Below are positions 16,322 to 23,853 of a stretch of 31,142 bases of DNA, piece by piece (within the stretch, counting starts at the first letter, position 1; the number at the start of each line of letters is the position of its first letter). This DNA comes from DASUZB01 sp035535495 (lineage in GTDB: Bacteria > Actinomycetota > CALGFH01). The position numbers were made by a program, and so were the translations under genes. The DNA lies in assembly GCA_035535495.1 (NCBI GenBank), contig DATLQA010000145.1, positions 1 through 31,142 on the forward strand, in the 5' to 3' direction. The notes beneath the pieces are model-generated. The model did not search any database, was not told where the DNA came from, and was given only the letters and a program-made list of their open reading frames with translations.

Positions 16322-16759
16322 TCGCATGGCGAGCTGTGCGCCAGCGCGGGGCGCACGCGCACAACTCCTGGAACGGCGCGACGCTGATTGCGGGCACGAG
16401 CCGGACGAATTAGTCGGGAGATTCCTGGTTCGCGCGGTGTAGGACCGTGACAGAAACGGGTGGGAAATGTTCGCTGGCGTTTTTGGGTGAGTAGTCCTGA
16501 TCGCCAGCCGCGATCCGTTCCGCTCGGTCGGAGCGCATTCAGGACCTTCCGGTCGCAGGGTTTCTTCGGTCAATGGTCGCGATCTGGCCGGTGCTCCTCC
16601 CGACGACAGGGCGTTATGCAGGGCTTTTCGCGATTTGCGCGGTCGCGGGTTAACGCTTTTTGGCCTGGCGGCCTTATCTTCATGCGGGGGCATGCGTATT
16701 GCGTGGCCACGTTCTGCCACGTCTCGGCTGCCTCCGACGTGACGGAGGAGGAGTCAAAG
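16322..16759. other. Gene-poor intergenic region
   Basis: About 440 bp with no supportable gene and visibly lower GC than the rest of the window. An in-frame extension of the downstream gene to 16460 is open, but it encodes Trp/Cys/Phe/Ser-rich sequence unlike real proteins here. TATCTT at 16675-16680 with TTAACG at 16650-16655 (19-nt spacer) is a weak candidate promoter for the coiled-coil gene; CGTGGC/GCCACG arms lie downstream of it at about 16700-16720. GGAGGAGGAG just before 16760 is the Shine-Dalgarno of that gene. No riboswitch or small RNA could be recognised. Confidence 0.4.
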
Positions 16760-17950
16760 ATGAGCGCTGCGCAACCGAGTCCTGCCGCGCCCACCGCGGT
16801 CACAATCCCTCGTTTTCCGATCACTCTATGGGGCTACGAGCGCAGATACGTGGACAGCTTCGTGACCGGTCTGGTCAAGCAGCTCGAAGGCGAGCGCCAG
16901 CGGAGCGATCAGGCCCAGCGGGCGCTGCGCCAGCTCCAGCAGGACGTCGAGCACGGCCGGGCGCAGGTACCGGCCTGGTTCAGCAGCGTCGGCACCGAGA
17001 TCGACCAGGTCCTCGACAACGCCGGGAGGGCCGCCGCGAAGCTGCTCGCCGAGGCCGGCAGGCGCATCCAGGCGGCCACGGACGCGGCCGAGATCCAGGC
17101 CGCCGAGCGGCTCAGGGAAGCCGAGGAGCAGGTGCGCAAGTTCGAGGAGACCGCCCGACTGGCGTTGGCGGATGCACAGTCCGAGGGAGCGCGGATCGAG
17201 GCGGCGGCAGGTGCCGTGGCTGAGGAGCAGCGGGCCCGCGCCGACCGCGACACCAAGGCCCTGGTGGCGCGGGCGCAGGAGGAGGCAAGGCGGGTCCAGG
17301 AGCACGCCGCCGGCGAGCGCCGGCAGCTCGAGGCCGAGCGCCAGCAACTGGCGACGCTCCGCCAGTCCATGGTCGAGCAGCTCGTGCAGGTCTATGCGCC
17401 ACTCGGGCTCACGCTGGTCGACGCCCGCGGCCAGCTCCAGGCATCCGCCCAGGGTGATCACCTGCCCAGGCTCCAGATGCCGAGCCCGGCCGTCGCCGTT
17501 TCCGATGCCGTCGCGCAGCCCGCTCCGATCACGGAGTCCGGTGCCGGCCTGGAGCCGGGTGCCGCCCCGCAGCCCGGTGTCGCCAACGAGCGCGATGCCG
17601 CCACGGAGTCCCGTGCGGGCCTGGAGCCCGGTGCGGGCATGGAGCCCGGTGCGGGCATGGAGCCCGGTGCGGGCATTGAGCGCGATGCCGCCATTGAGCG
17701 CGATGGCGTCACGGAGTCCGGTGCGGGCATGGAGCCCGGTGCCGCCACCGAGCGCGATGGCGCCACCGAGCACGAAGCCGCCACCGACCCCGGTGCGGCC
17801 ACGGATCCCGGTGCGGGTCCGGACCGTGCCGCCGACCCGGACCGCGGTGCGGATCCGGACCCTGGTGCGCGTCCAGAGCCCCGTGCCGTCGATGGAGAGG
17901 CGGTACGGCGGCTCGACGCCTGGGCCAAGCGGGACGACGGGACGCCGTAA
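16760..17950 (+). CDS. DivIVA-like coiled-coil protein with hexapeptide-repeat tail
   Basis: 396 aa from the ATG at 16760 (strong GGAGGAGGAG). Residues about 15-45 (IPRFPITLWGYERRYVDSFV, then TGLVKQLEGERQ) resemble the membrane-targeting N-terminal module of DivIVA/Wag31 (the GYDRxxVDxF pattern). Residues about 45-215 are a nearly continuous Ala/Glu/Arg/Gln-rich coiled coil with ATP-synthase-b-like composition (AAEIQAAERLREAEEQVRKF). LVQVYAPLGLTLVDARGQLQ follows. Residues 258-377 are 20 uninterrupted hexads of the form x-[DE]-[PRS]-[GD]-A-[AG], and the C-terminus is a short charged segment. There is no signal peptide or membrane helix. A cytoplasmic scaffold at the pole, septum or wall-growth zone is inferred from the N-terminal module only. 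Confidence 0.72.
   Translation: MSAAQPSPAAPTAVTIPRFPITLWGYERRYVDSFVTGLVKQLEGERQRSDQAQRALRQLQQDVEHGRAQVPAWFSSVGTEIDQVLDNAGRAAAKLLAEAGRRIQAATDAAEIQAAERLREAEEQVRKFEETARLALADAQSEGARIEAAAGAVAEEQRARADRDTKALVARAQEEARRVQEHAAGERRQLEAERQQLATLRQSMVEQLVQVYAPLGLTLVDARGQLQASAQGDHLPRLQMPSPAVAVSDAVAQPAPITESGAGLEPGAAPQPGVANERDAATESRAGLEPGAGMEPGAGMEPGAGIERDAAIERDGVTESGAGMEPGAATERDGATEHEAATDPGAATDPGAGPDRAADPDRGADPDPGARPEPRAVDGEAVRRLDAWAKRDDGTP
17531..17890 (+). repeat. 18-bp tandem repeat encoding 20 hexapeptides
   Basis: Twenty in-phase 18-bp units within the coiled-coil gene, from TESGAG through LEPGAG, MEPGAG, MEPGAG and IERDAA to PEPRAV. The central copies around 17620-17675 are almost identical (ATGGAGCCCGGTGCGGGC occurs twice in succession), while the flanking ones have diverged. 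The lengths are multiples of 18, so copy-number changes would stay in frame. Confidence 0.85.
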
Positions 17951-18174
17951 ACGGTCGACCCCACCTCGCCCGTTTGGATTGCCTTTCGCCTGGAATGCTA
18001 TGGCCTCGGAGTCCATGTCCAGCGCATCCGTCTAGGCGAACACCGTTCCAGGGAATGGAATCGGCCGGCACGTTCCGTCGCGGGCCCCGTCCAGTCGCAC
18101 CCTCCCATGCGGGCGACCGGGCGCCTCCGGCTCCGCGCCCAGGAGCGCGCGAGGCCACGGGGAAAGGGGACACC

Positions 18175-19572
18175 ATGCGCACGGCTGGCAACGGAGAGGC
18201 GGACGGCATCTCCCGGCGCGATTTCCTGAGGACGGCGGGATCGGTGGCGGTCGCCGGGGCGGGCTCAGGGGTGCTGGCCGCGTGCACCGGGCCGTCGAGC
18301 TCGCCGGGCACTGGCGGCGGCGCCAACCAGCTCCGCATCCTGCAGTGGAGCCACTTCGTCCCCAGCTACGACAAGTGGTTCGACGGGTTCGCCAAGCAGT
18401 GGGGCCAGGACAACGGCCTCACCGTGGTGGTCGATCACATCGACAACGCGCAGCTCCCCGCCCGGACCGCGGCGGAGATCAACGCCAACCAGGGCCACGA
18501 CCTCATCGAATGGATCATCCCCGCCTCGTCGGTGGAGGCGAGCCTGCTCGACCTGAACGACGTCGTCCAGGAGGCGGAGCAGAAGCACGGGCCGCAGTTC
18601 GACTTCTGCAAGCGGTCCAGCTACAACCCCACCACCAAGAAGTACTACGGCTTCTGCCACACCTGGACGCCGGACCCGGGCGACTACCGCAAGAGCCTGT
18701 GGGAGAAGGTGGGCATGCCCAACGGCCCGTCCACCTGGGACGAGCTGCTCAAGGGCGGCACCGAGATCATGCGTCAGTCCAAGACCCCGGTGGGCATCGG
18801 CATGTCCCAGGAGGTCGACTCCAACATGGCGGCCCGCGCGCTGATCTGGTCGTTCGGTGGCTCGATCCAGGACGCCGACCAGAACGTGGTGCTCAACTCG
18901 CCGCAGGTGATCGACGCGGTCGACTACATGGGCCGCCTGTTCAAGCAGACCATGACCGACGAGATCTTCAGCTGGACGGCGGCCTCGAACAACCAGGGCC
19001 TGATCGCCGGCAAGCTCTCCTACATCCTCAACTCGATCTCGGCCTACCGCAGCGCGCAGAAGTCCAACCCGACGGTCGCGTCCGACGTGTTCTTCGTGCC
19101 CGCCCTCAAGGGCCCGGGCGGCACCGCGCTGGCCTGCGAGCACGTGGTGCGCAGCTACCTCATCCCCAAGTTCGCCAAGAACGTGGACAAGGCCAAGGCG
19201 TTCCTGCTGTACATGGCCGACAACTCCAAAGAGGTCGCCAACAACTCCGAGCTGTACGACTTCTCCGCCTTCAAGAAGGGGGCGGTGTGGTCGGACCTGC
19301 CCGGCTGGCTGGACAGCGACCCGTTCAAGTCCCAGCCGGCGAACAAGCTGTCGCTGCTCAAGACCGCCGAGAAGTGGAGCACCAACGTGGGGCACCCCGG
19401 CCCGGCCAACGCGGCCGAGAGCGAGGTGTTCAACACCTTCATCCTGCCGAACATGATGGCCGACGTCACCCGCGGCACCCCGGCGAAGGACGCGGTGGCC
19501 AAGGCCGAGACGCAGGTCAAGGCGATCTTCGCGAAGTGGCGCAAGCAGGGGTTGGTCGGCGGCGAATCCTGA
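18175..19572 (+). CDS. Sugar ABC transporter substrate-binding lipoprotein (Tat-type signal)
   Basis: A 465-aa extracellular solute-binding protein, family 1 (MalE/UgpB-like). The signal has a twin-arginine motif, SRRDFL (Arg14-Arg15), and a lipobox LAAC (Cys37), so it should be folded in the cytoplasm, exported by Tat and lipid-anchored outside. The mature protein shows the usual pattern: LRILQWSHFVPSYDKWFDGF at the N-terminus, PSTWDELLKGG in the hinge area, and YLIPKFAKNVDKAKAFLLYM in the C-lobe. Start ATG 18175 with GGGGA upstream; the longer open frame to 17974 is not coding-like. It is first in a four-gene importer operon and followed by a stable hairpin. The sugar is not predictable from sequence. 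Confidence 0.92.
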   Translation: MRTAGNGEADGISRRDFLRTAGSVAVAGAGSGVLAACTGPSSSPGTGGGANQLRILQWSHFVPSYDKWFDGFAKQWGQDNGLTVVVDHIDNAQLPARTAAEINANQGHDLIEWIIPASSVEASLLDLNDVVQEAEQKHGPQFDFCKRSSYNPTTKKYYGFCHTWTPDPGDYRKSLWEKVGMPNGPSTWDELLKGGTEIMRQSKTPVGIGMSQEVDSNMAARALIWSFGGSIQDADQNVVLNSPQVIDAVDYMGRLFKQTMTDEIFSWTAASNNQGLIAGKLSYILNSISAYRSAQKSNPTVASDVFFVPALKGPGGTALACEHVVRSYLIPKFAKNVDKAKAFLLYMADNSKEVANNSELYDFSAFKKGAVWSDLPGWLDSDPFKSQPANKLSLLKTAEKWSTNVGHPGPANAAESEVFNTFILPNMMADVTRGTPAKDAVAKAETQVKAIFAKWRKQGLVGGES

Positions 19573-19580
19573 GGGTGCAG

Positions 19581-19613
19581 GCCCGGGTGGACCGCCACCA
19601 CGGTCCCCCGGGC
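19581..19613 (+). terminator. Intercistronic hairpin after the binding-protein gene
   Basis: Left arm 19581-19593 and right arm 19602-19613 pair over 12 bp with one bulged T; loop GCCACCAC. It lies 8 nt after the binding-protein stop and 32 nt before the ATPase start. It is placed to give partial termination or to protect the binding-protein message, producing excess binding protein over membrane components. Confidence 0.6.
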
Positions 19614-19645
19614 CGCCGGGCCAAGCGTGAGACGAGGGAGCCGAT

Positions 19646-20692
19646 ATGGCGGTGGTGGAGACCCGGGTCCTGCGAAAGACCTTCGGTGACAACGCGGCGG
19701 TCGACGGCATCGACCTGCGCACCGAGGAGGGCGAGTACCTGGTCCTGCTCGGCCCTTCGGGATGCGGCAAGACCACCCTGTTGCGGATGATCGCCGGCTT
19801 GGAGCGGCCAACGGACGGCGAGGTGCTGATCGGCGACCGGGTCGTGAACGACCTGCCGCCACGGGCGCGGCGGATCGCCATGGTCTTCCAGAGCTACGCC
19901 CTGTACCCGCACAAGACGGTCCGGGCCAACATCGCCTTCCCGCTCGTCGCCCGCGGCGTGGACAAGGACGAGCAGGACAAGAAGATCCGCTGGGCGGCCG
20001 CGCTGCTCGGCATCGAGCACCTGCTCGGGCAGCGGCCCCGCCAGCTCTCCGGCGGCGAGCGGCAGCGGGTCGCGCTGGCACGCGCGCTGGTCCGCGAACC
20101 GCAGGTGTTCCTGCTCGACGAGCCGCTGTCCAACCTCGACGCCAAGCTGCGAGCGCTCGCCCGCGAGGAGCTGAAGGAGTTCCAGCGGCGCGTCGGCACC
20201 ACCACCATCTACGTCACCCACGACCAGGTGGAGGCGATGGGCCTCGGCGACCGCATCGCGGTGCTGGAGAAGGGGCGGGTGCAGCAGATCGGGACGCCGT
20301 GGGACATCTACCACCACCCGGCGAACACCTTCGTCGCCACGTTCGTGGGCTCCCCGCCGATGAACCTGTTCGAGCGGGACCAGTCGCTGGTCGGCTTCCG
20401 GCCCGAGCACCTCCTGCCCGAGGAGGTGGTGGCCGAGGGGGATGGCCGGGTGCCGTTCAAGCTGCACGTCGAGCGGGTCGAGTACCTCGGCTCCGACCGC
20501 TACGTGTACGGCACCATCCCCGAGCTGTCGAGTGACAAGCGGGTGATCTCGCGGCTGCCGTTCACGGTGACCAACCCGGTCGACGAGGACGCCGTCGCCC
20601 GCTTCGCGGTGGCCGAGTCCAACCTCCGCTTCTTCGACCAGCAGAGCGGCGAGCGGAGCGAGCCCCAGCCGCTGAAGGGGCTGGGAGCATGA
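19646..20692 (+). CDS. Carbohydrate ABC importer ATPase (MalK/UgpC-like)
   Basis: A 348-aa ATPase subunit. Walker A is GPSGCGKTT (36-44), the Q-loop is in VFQSYALYPHKTV, the signature LSGGERQRVALARAL, Walker B VFLLDEPLSNLDAKLR and the H-loop THDQVEAMGLGDR. The C-terminal TOBE-like regulatory domain contains VGFRPEHLLPE, typical of MalK/UgpC, but is about 20-30 residues shorter than usual. Start ATG at 19646 with GAGGGAG upstream. It overlaps the first permease gene by 4 nt. Such an ATPase can serve several sugar porters; here a full dedicated set of partners is present. Confidence 0.93.
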   Translation: MAVVETRVLRKTFGDNAAVDGIDLRTEEGEYLVLLGPSGCGKTTLLRMIAGLERPTDGEVLIGDRVVNDLPPRARRIAMVFQSYALYPHKTVRANIAFPLVARGVDKDEQDKKIRWAAALLGIEHLLGQRPRQLSGGERQRVALARALVREPQVFLLDEPLSNLDAKLRALAREELKEFQRRVGTTTIYVTHDQVEAMGLGDRIAVLEKGRVQQIGTPWDIYHHPANTFVATFVGSPPMNLFERDQSLVGFRPEHLLPEEVVAEGDGRVPFKLHVERVEYLGSDRYVYGTIPELSSDKRVISRLPFTVTNPVDEDAVARFAVAESNLRFFDQQSGERSEPQPLKGLGA

Positions 20693-21633
20693 CCGCGGCC
20701 AACACCGGCCAGACGGTCGCCGGCGAGATCGAGGGCCGGCCGCGGCGCTACCTGCTCGACCGTGAAGGGCTGCTCGGTCCGCTGCTGCTGCTCCCCGCCG
20801 TCGTCTACCTGCTCGCCCTGGTCGGCTTCCCGCTGGTGATGGCGATCCTGTACTCCTTCACCGACATCACCACCGGCAACCCGGTGCTGCACTTCGTCGG
20901 CCTGGACACCTTCCGTGACGTCCTGCGCGACACCGTGTTCCGCAGGTCGCTGCGGAACACGGTGGTCCTCACGATCGTCTCCCAGCTGCTGGTGGTGGTG
21001 CTCTCCACCGTGCTCGCGTTCGCGCTGCGAGTCGACTTCCGGGGCAAGTGGTTCGCCCGCTTCCTGATTCTGCTGCCGTGGACCACGCCGATCGCGATCG
21101 GCACGATCGCCTGGCTGTGGATGCTCGACTCGCTGTTCAGCCCGATCGACTGGGTCCTCGGCCAGGTCGGGCTCATCCAGCAGGGTGGGCACATGTACTG
21201 GCTCGGCAAGCGGGACCTGGCCATGGCCTCGGTGATCGCGGTGCAGGCCTGGCGCATGCTGCCGCTGGCCACGGTGATCCTGCTGGCCGGCATGAGCTCG
21301 ATCCCCCAGGAGATCAAGGAGGCGGCCGAGATCGACGGGGCCAGCTTCTGGCGGCGGCTGTTCCACATCGAGCTCCCGCTGCTGCTGCCGATCACCGGCG
21401 TGGCGGTGCTGTTCGGCCTGGTGTTCACGTTCACCGACATGACCGTCGTCTACGTGCTCACCGGCGGCGGCCCGCAGAACTCCACCCAGGTGTTGGCGAG
21501 CTGGGCGTTCTACAAGGGGATCAACGGCGGCAGCCTCGGCCAGGGCGCGGCCATCGCCGTGTTCATGTTCCCGGTGCTGGCCGGCTTCGCCGCGCTGATC
21601 CTGCGCCTGGCCAACCGCGCGGAGGTGAGCTGA
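20689..21633 (+). CDS. Carbohydrate ABC importer permease (MalF/UgpA-like)
   Basis: A 314-aa inner-membrane subunit with six predicted helices, for example LLGPLLLLPAVVYLLALVGF and VVLTIVSQLLVVVLSTVLAF. The cytoplasmic EAA loop that docks on the ATPase is EIKEAAEIDGASFWRRLFHI followed by ELPLLLP. Its start overlaps the ATPase stop (ATGA) and its stop is 1 nt from the next permease start, so the subunits are made in coupled stoichiometry. Confidence 0.92.
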   Translation: MTAANTGQTVAGEIEGRPRRYLLDREGLLGPLLLLPAVVYLLALVGFPLVMAILYSFTDITTGNPVLHFVGLDTFRDVLRDTVFRRSLRNTVVLTIVSQLLVVVLSTVLAFALRVDFRGKWFARFLILLPWTTPIAIGTIAWLWMLDSLFSPIDWVLGQVGLIQQGGHMYWLGKRDLAMASVIAVQAWRMLPLATVILLAGMSSIPQEIKEAAEIDGASFWRRLFHIELPLLLPITGVAVLFGLVFTFTDMTVVYVLTGGGPQNSTQVLASWAFYKGINGGSLGQGAAIAVFMFPVLAGFAALILRLANRAEVS

Positions 21634-21634
21634 G

Positions 21635-22486
21635 ATGGCGAGGACCGCCGGGCGCCAGCTCGGGTCGCGGACCGCCGTGTACACCGTTGTGGGGCTGTTC
21701 GGTCTGTTCGCCTCGTTCCCGTTCCTGTGGGCCATCGTGACCATGTTCAAGGCCGACCCTGACCTCTACACCGCCGGCAGCAACCCGTTCCTGTACAACA
21801 AGCCGCCGACCCTGGAGCACATTCGGCTGCTGTTCCAGCAGACGCCCTACCTCACCTTCGTGCGCAACACCGTGATGATCGGCGTCCTGGTGGTGCTCAT
21901 CACCTTGGCGTTCAGTCTCCCCGCCGCCTACGCGCTGGCGCGGCTCACCGGGCACTGGGGCGGGCGCCTCGGGATCGCGATCTTCCTGGTCTACCTGGTG
22001 CCGCCGACGCTGCTGTTCATCCCGCTGTCCCGGATGGTGGCGTCGATGCGGTTGCAGGACTCGATCTGGTCGCTGGTGCTGGTCTACCCGACCTTCACCA
22101 TCCCGCTGTCGACCTGGCTGCTCAGCGGGTTCTTCAAGTCGATCCCGCGCGACATCGAGGAGCAGGCGCAGGTCGACGGCTACAGCCGCCTGCAGGCGGT
22201 CACCCGGACGGTGCTGCCGCTGATCGTGCCTGGCATCCTCACCGTGGTGGTGTTCGCGTTCACGCTGAGCATGCACGAGTTCATCTACGCGCTCGCCTTC
22301 GTCGCCAGCTCCGACCACATGACCATCAGCGTGGGCGTGCCGACCAACCTGGTCCGCGGCGACGTGTTCTTCTGGCAGTCGCTGATGGCCTCGGCGGTGA
22401 TCGTCGCCGTGCCGGTGGCGCTCGCCTACAACTTCTTCCTCGACCGCTTCGTGCAAGGCTTCACCATGGGAGCGGTCAAGGGCTGA
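21635..22486 (+). CDS. Carbohydrate ABC importer permease (MalG/UgpE-like)
   Basis: A 283-aa second permease with six predicted helices (YTVVGLFGLFASFPFLWAIV at the N-terminus). The EAA loop is DIEEQAQVDGYSRLQAVTRT followed by VLPLIVPG. The periplasmic loop PDLYTAGSNPFLYNKPPTLE after helix 1 is typical of MalG-type subunits. It ends the importer operon. About 140 bp separate it from the stop of a convergent gene. Confidence 0.92.
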   Translation: MARTAGRQLGSRTAVYTVVGLFGLFASFPFLWAIVTMFKADPDLYTAGSNPFLYNKPPTLEHIRLLFQQTPYLTFVRNTVMIGVLVVLITLAFSLPAAYALARLTGHWGGRLGIAIFLVYLVPPTLLFIPLSRMVASMRLQDSIWSLVLVYPTFTIPLSTWLLSGFFKSIPRDIEEQAQVDGYSRLQAVTRTVLPLIVPGILTVVVFAFTLSMHEFIYALAFVASSDHMTISVGVPTNLVRGDVFFWQSLMASAVIVAVPVALAYNFFLDRFVQGFTMGAVKG

Positions 22487-22487
22487 C

Positions 22488-22626
22488 GCCCCGCCGCTGA
22501 CCGGCCCGGACGCCCTGTGGGTGGCGGCACCGACCGGGCTCTTCCGGGTCGACCTGGCGGGGCTGCACCGACGCTCCCTCGCCCTGGTGCGCACCGTGGC
22601 AGCACCGCGGTCGATCGCCCCGCCTG
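22488..22626 (+). pseudogene. Possible remnant of a beta-propeller-like coding sequence
   Basis: Just after the permease stop, a +-strand frame without a recognisable start reads PLTGPDALWVAAPTGLFRVD and continues LAGLHRRSLALVRTVAAPRS. DALWVAAPTGLFRVD resembles one blade of a YVTN/NHL-type propeller. The frame then runs on, antisense, into the convergent phosphotransferase gene. This may be a decayed fragment or chance in GC-rich DNA. No terminator hairpin was identified for the importer operon here. Confidence 0.25.
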
Positions 22627-23853
22627 TCACCGCGGCGCTCCCGGCGCGACCAGGGCGGCCGCGGCGTCGAGCAGGGCCGGGACCAGCGGCCACTCGGGCA
22701 CGGTGAGGCTCCGGTAGCGGCGGCCGGCGACCTTGAGCAGCGACCCGGCCCGGTAGACGGCGACCCGGCCGGCGGGGGCCGGCCGTCCGGTCGCGTAGCC
22801 GGCCAGGAACGCCGCCCCGGCCCGCTCGACCCAGCCGGCGCCGGCTGGCCGCCTGATCGCCTTCCAGTCCAGGTAGGCCAGCAGGTTGCCGAGGTCGCGT
22901 GCCGGCTCGGCCAGGCACACCCCGTCCAGGTCGATCAGGACCAGCCCGCCGGTGTCGCCGTCGATCAGGAACTGGTCGGTGCGCATCGCGCCATGCCCGG
23001 TCGCCACCGGTTGCGCCGTCCCGGCCTGTCCCGCCGCCTCGACCTGGTCGAGGACGGCCGCGTAACGCTCGCCGAGCGCCGGGTCCACCTGGCCGACCGG
23101 GGCCAGGTACCCGCGCAGCTCGGCCAGGTCGTCGGCCTGGCTGACCAGGGGCACGGCAGGCAGGCCGGTGCCGTGCAGCGCGGCCAGGCCGCGCCCGGCG
23201 GCGTGGAGCAGCCCTAGCCGCTCGGCCTCCGGCACGGCCGGGTCGAAGGCGCGCTCGTGCAACTCGGCGCCGTGCTCGACGGCGGGCTGGACCAGCAGGC
23301 CCAGGTCGGGCCAGGCGGCCGTCACCGGCAGCACGGCCGGCATGTCCTCGCGCCCGGCGGCCCCCCTCAGCGCCGCGACCGTGCCCAGCTGCTCCTCGAC
23401 GCCGTCGGCCAGCAGCTTGCCGAACAGTTCGCGCGGCCCCCCGGCGGTGGTGGCCAACCGGTAGCGCAGCACGCAGCGCGTGCCCGGCTTGTAGCGCACC
23501 GGGGACGGTTCACAGCCGGTCAGCCCAGGCACCGGCCCCGCCAGCCGGGCCGCCATCCGCTCCGGGTCGAGCGCCTCGGCCAGGCTGGGCAGGCCCGGGT
23601 CGTCGTCGAAGCGGCGGGCCGCCACGCCCGCCTCGGTCAGGGTGACCACGCCGATGCTGTGCCGGCGCCCACCGTTCGGCGCCACCAGCTCCAGGTCGTA
23701 GCTGGCCTCGCACCGCTCCAGCGGCCGGTACTTGGTGTCGCGCCGGCGTGGCGAGCGCACCGCCGATCCGTCGAACGCGCTGGCCAGGACGGGCGCCACC
23801 GCCGCCGGGTCGATGACCACCGAGAGGTCCCCGAGCGCCGGGTCGAACCTCAT
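22627..23853 (-). CDS. APH-like phosphotransferase family protein with altered catalytic motif
   Basis: A 408-aa cytoplasmic protein of the aminoglycoside-phosphotransferase/choline-kinase-like fold. The C-lobe has the Brenner-type loop VATGHGAMRTDQFLIDG and the Mg-binding strand LVLIDLDGVCLAEPARDLGN. In the loop the catalytic Asp of HGD is Ala289 (codon GCG) and the usual Asn is Gln294, so catalysis by the standard mechanism is doubtful. The N-lobe has a Y-x-P-x3-C-x3-Y motif twice (from Tyr42 and Tyr121). It is the last gene of a leftward operon, starting inside the stop of the glycosyltransferase gene. No substrate can be named; with its neighbours a sugar or glycoconjugate is more likely than an antibiotic. 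Confidence 0.78.
   Translation of the reverse strand: MRFDPALGDLSVVIDPAAVAPVLASAFDGSAVRSPRRRDTKYRPLERCEASYDLELVAPNGGRRHSIGVVTLTEAGVAARRFDDDPGLPSLAEALDPERMAARLAGPVPGLTGCEPSPVRYKPGTRCVLRYRLATTAGGPRELFGKLLADGVEEQLGTVAALRGAAGREDMPAVLPVTAAWPDLGLLVQPAVEHGAELHERAFDPAVPEAERLGLLHAAGRGLAALHGTGLPAVPLVSQADDLAELRGYLAPVGQVDPALGERYAAVLDQVEAAGQAGTAQPVATGHGAMRTDQFLIDGDTGGLVLIDLDGVCLAEPARDLGNLLAYLDWKAIRRPAGAGWVERAGAAFLAGYATGRPAPAGRVAVYRAGSLLKVAGRRYRSLTVPEWPLVPALLDAAAALVAPGAPR

Noticed and set aside
16460..16759. 100-codon N-terminal extension of the DivIVA-like protein
   Set aside because: Rich in Trp, Cys, Phe and Ser in low-GC intergenic DNA, with no Shine-Dalgarno. The ATG at 16760 has GGAGGAGGAG.
16826..18016. 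396-codon minus-strand open frame over the hexapeptide repeat, with LHARTG-like repeats
   Set aside because: The periodic look is only the complement of the 18-bp repeat. The plus frame has a Shine-Dalgarno, a DivIVA-like N-terminus and coiled-coil heptads.
18265..19881. 538-codon minus-strand frame opposite the binding protein, and the overlapping plus frame at 18282-19790
   Set aside because: Both are shadows of the clear Tat-type binding-protein gene and the MalK-like gene, with no recognisable domains.
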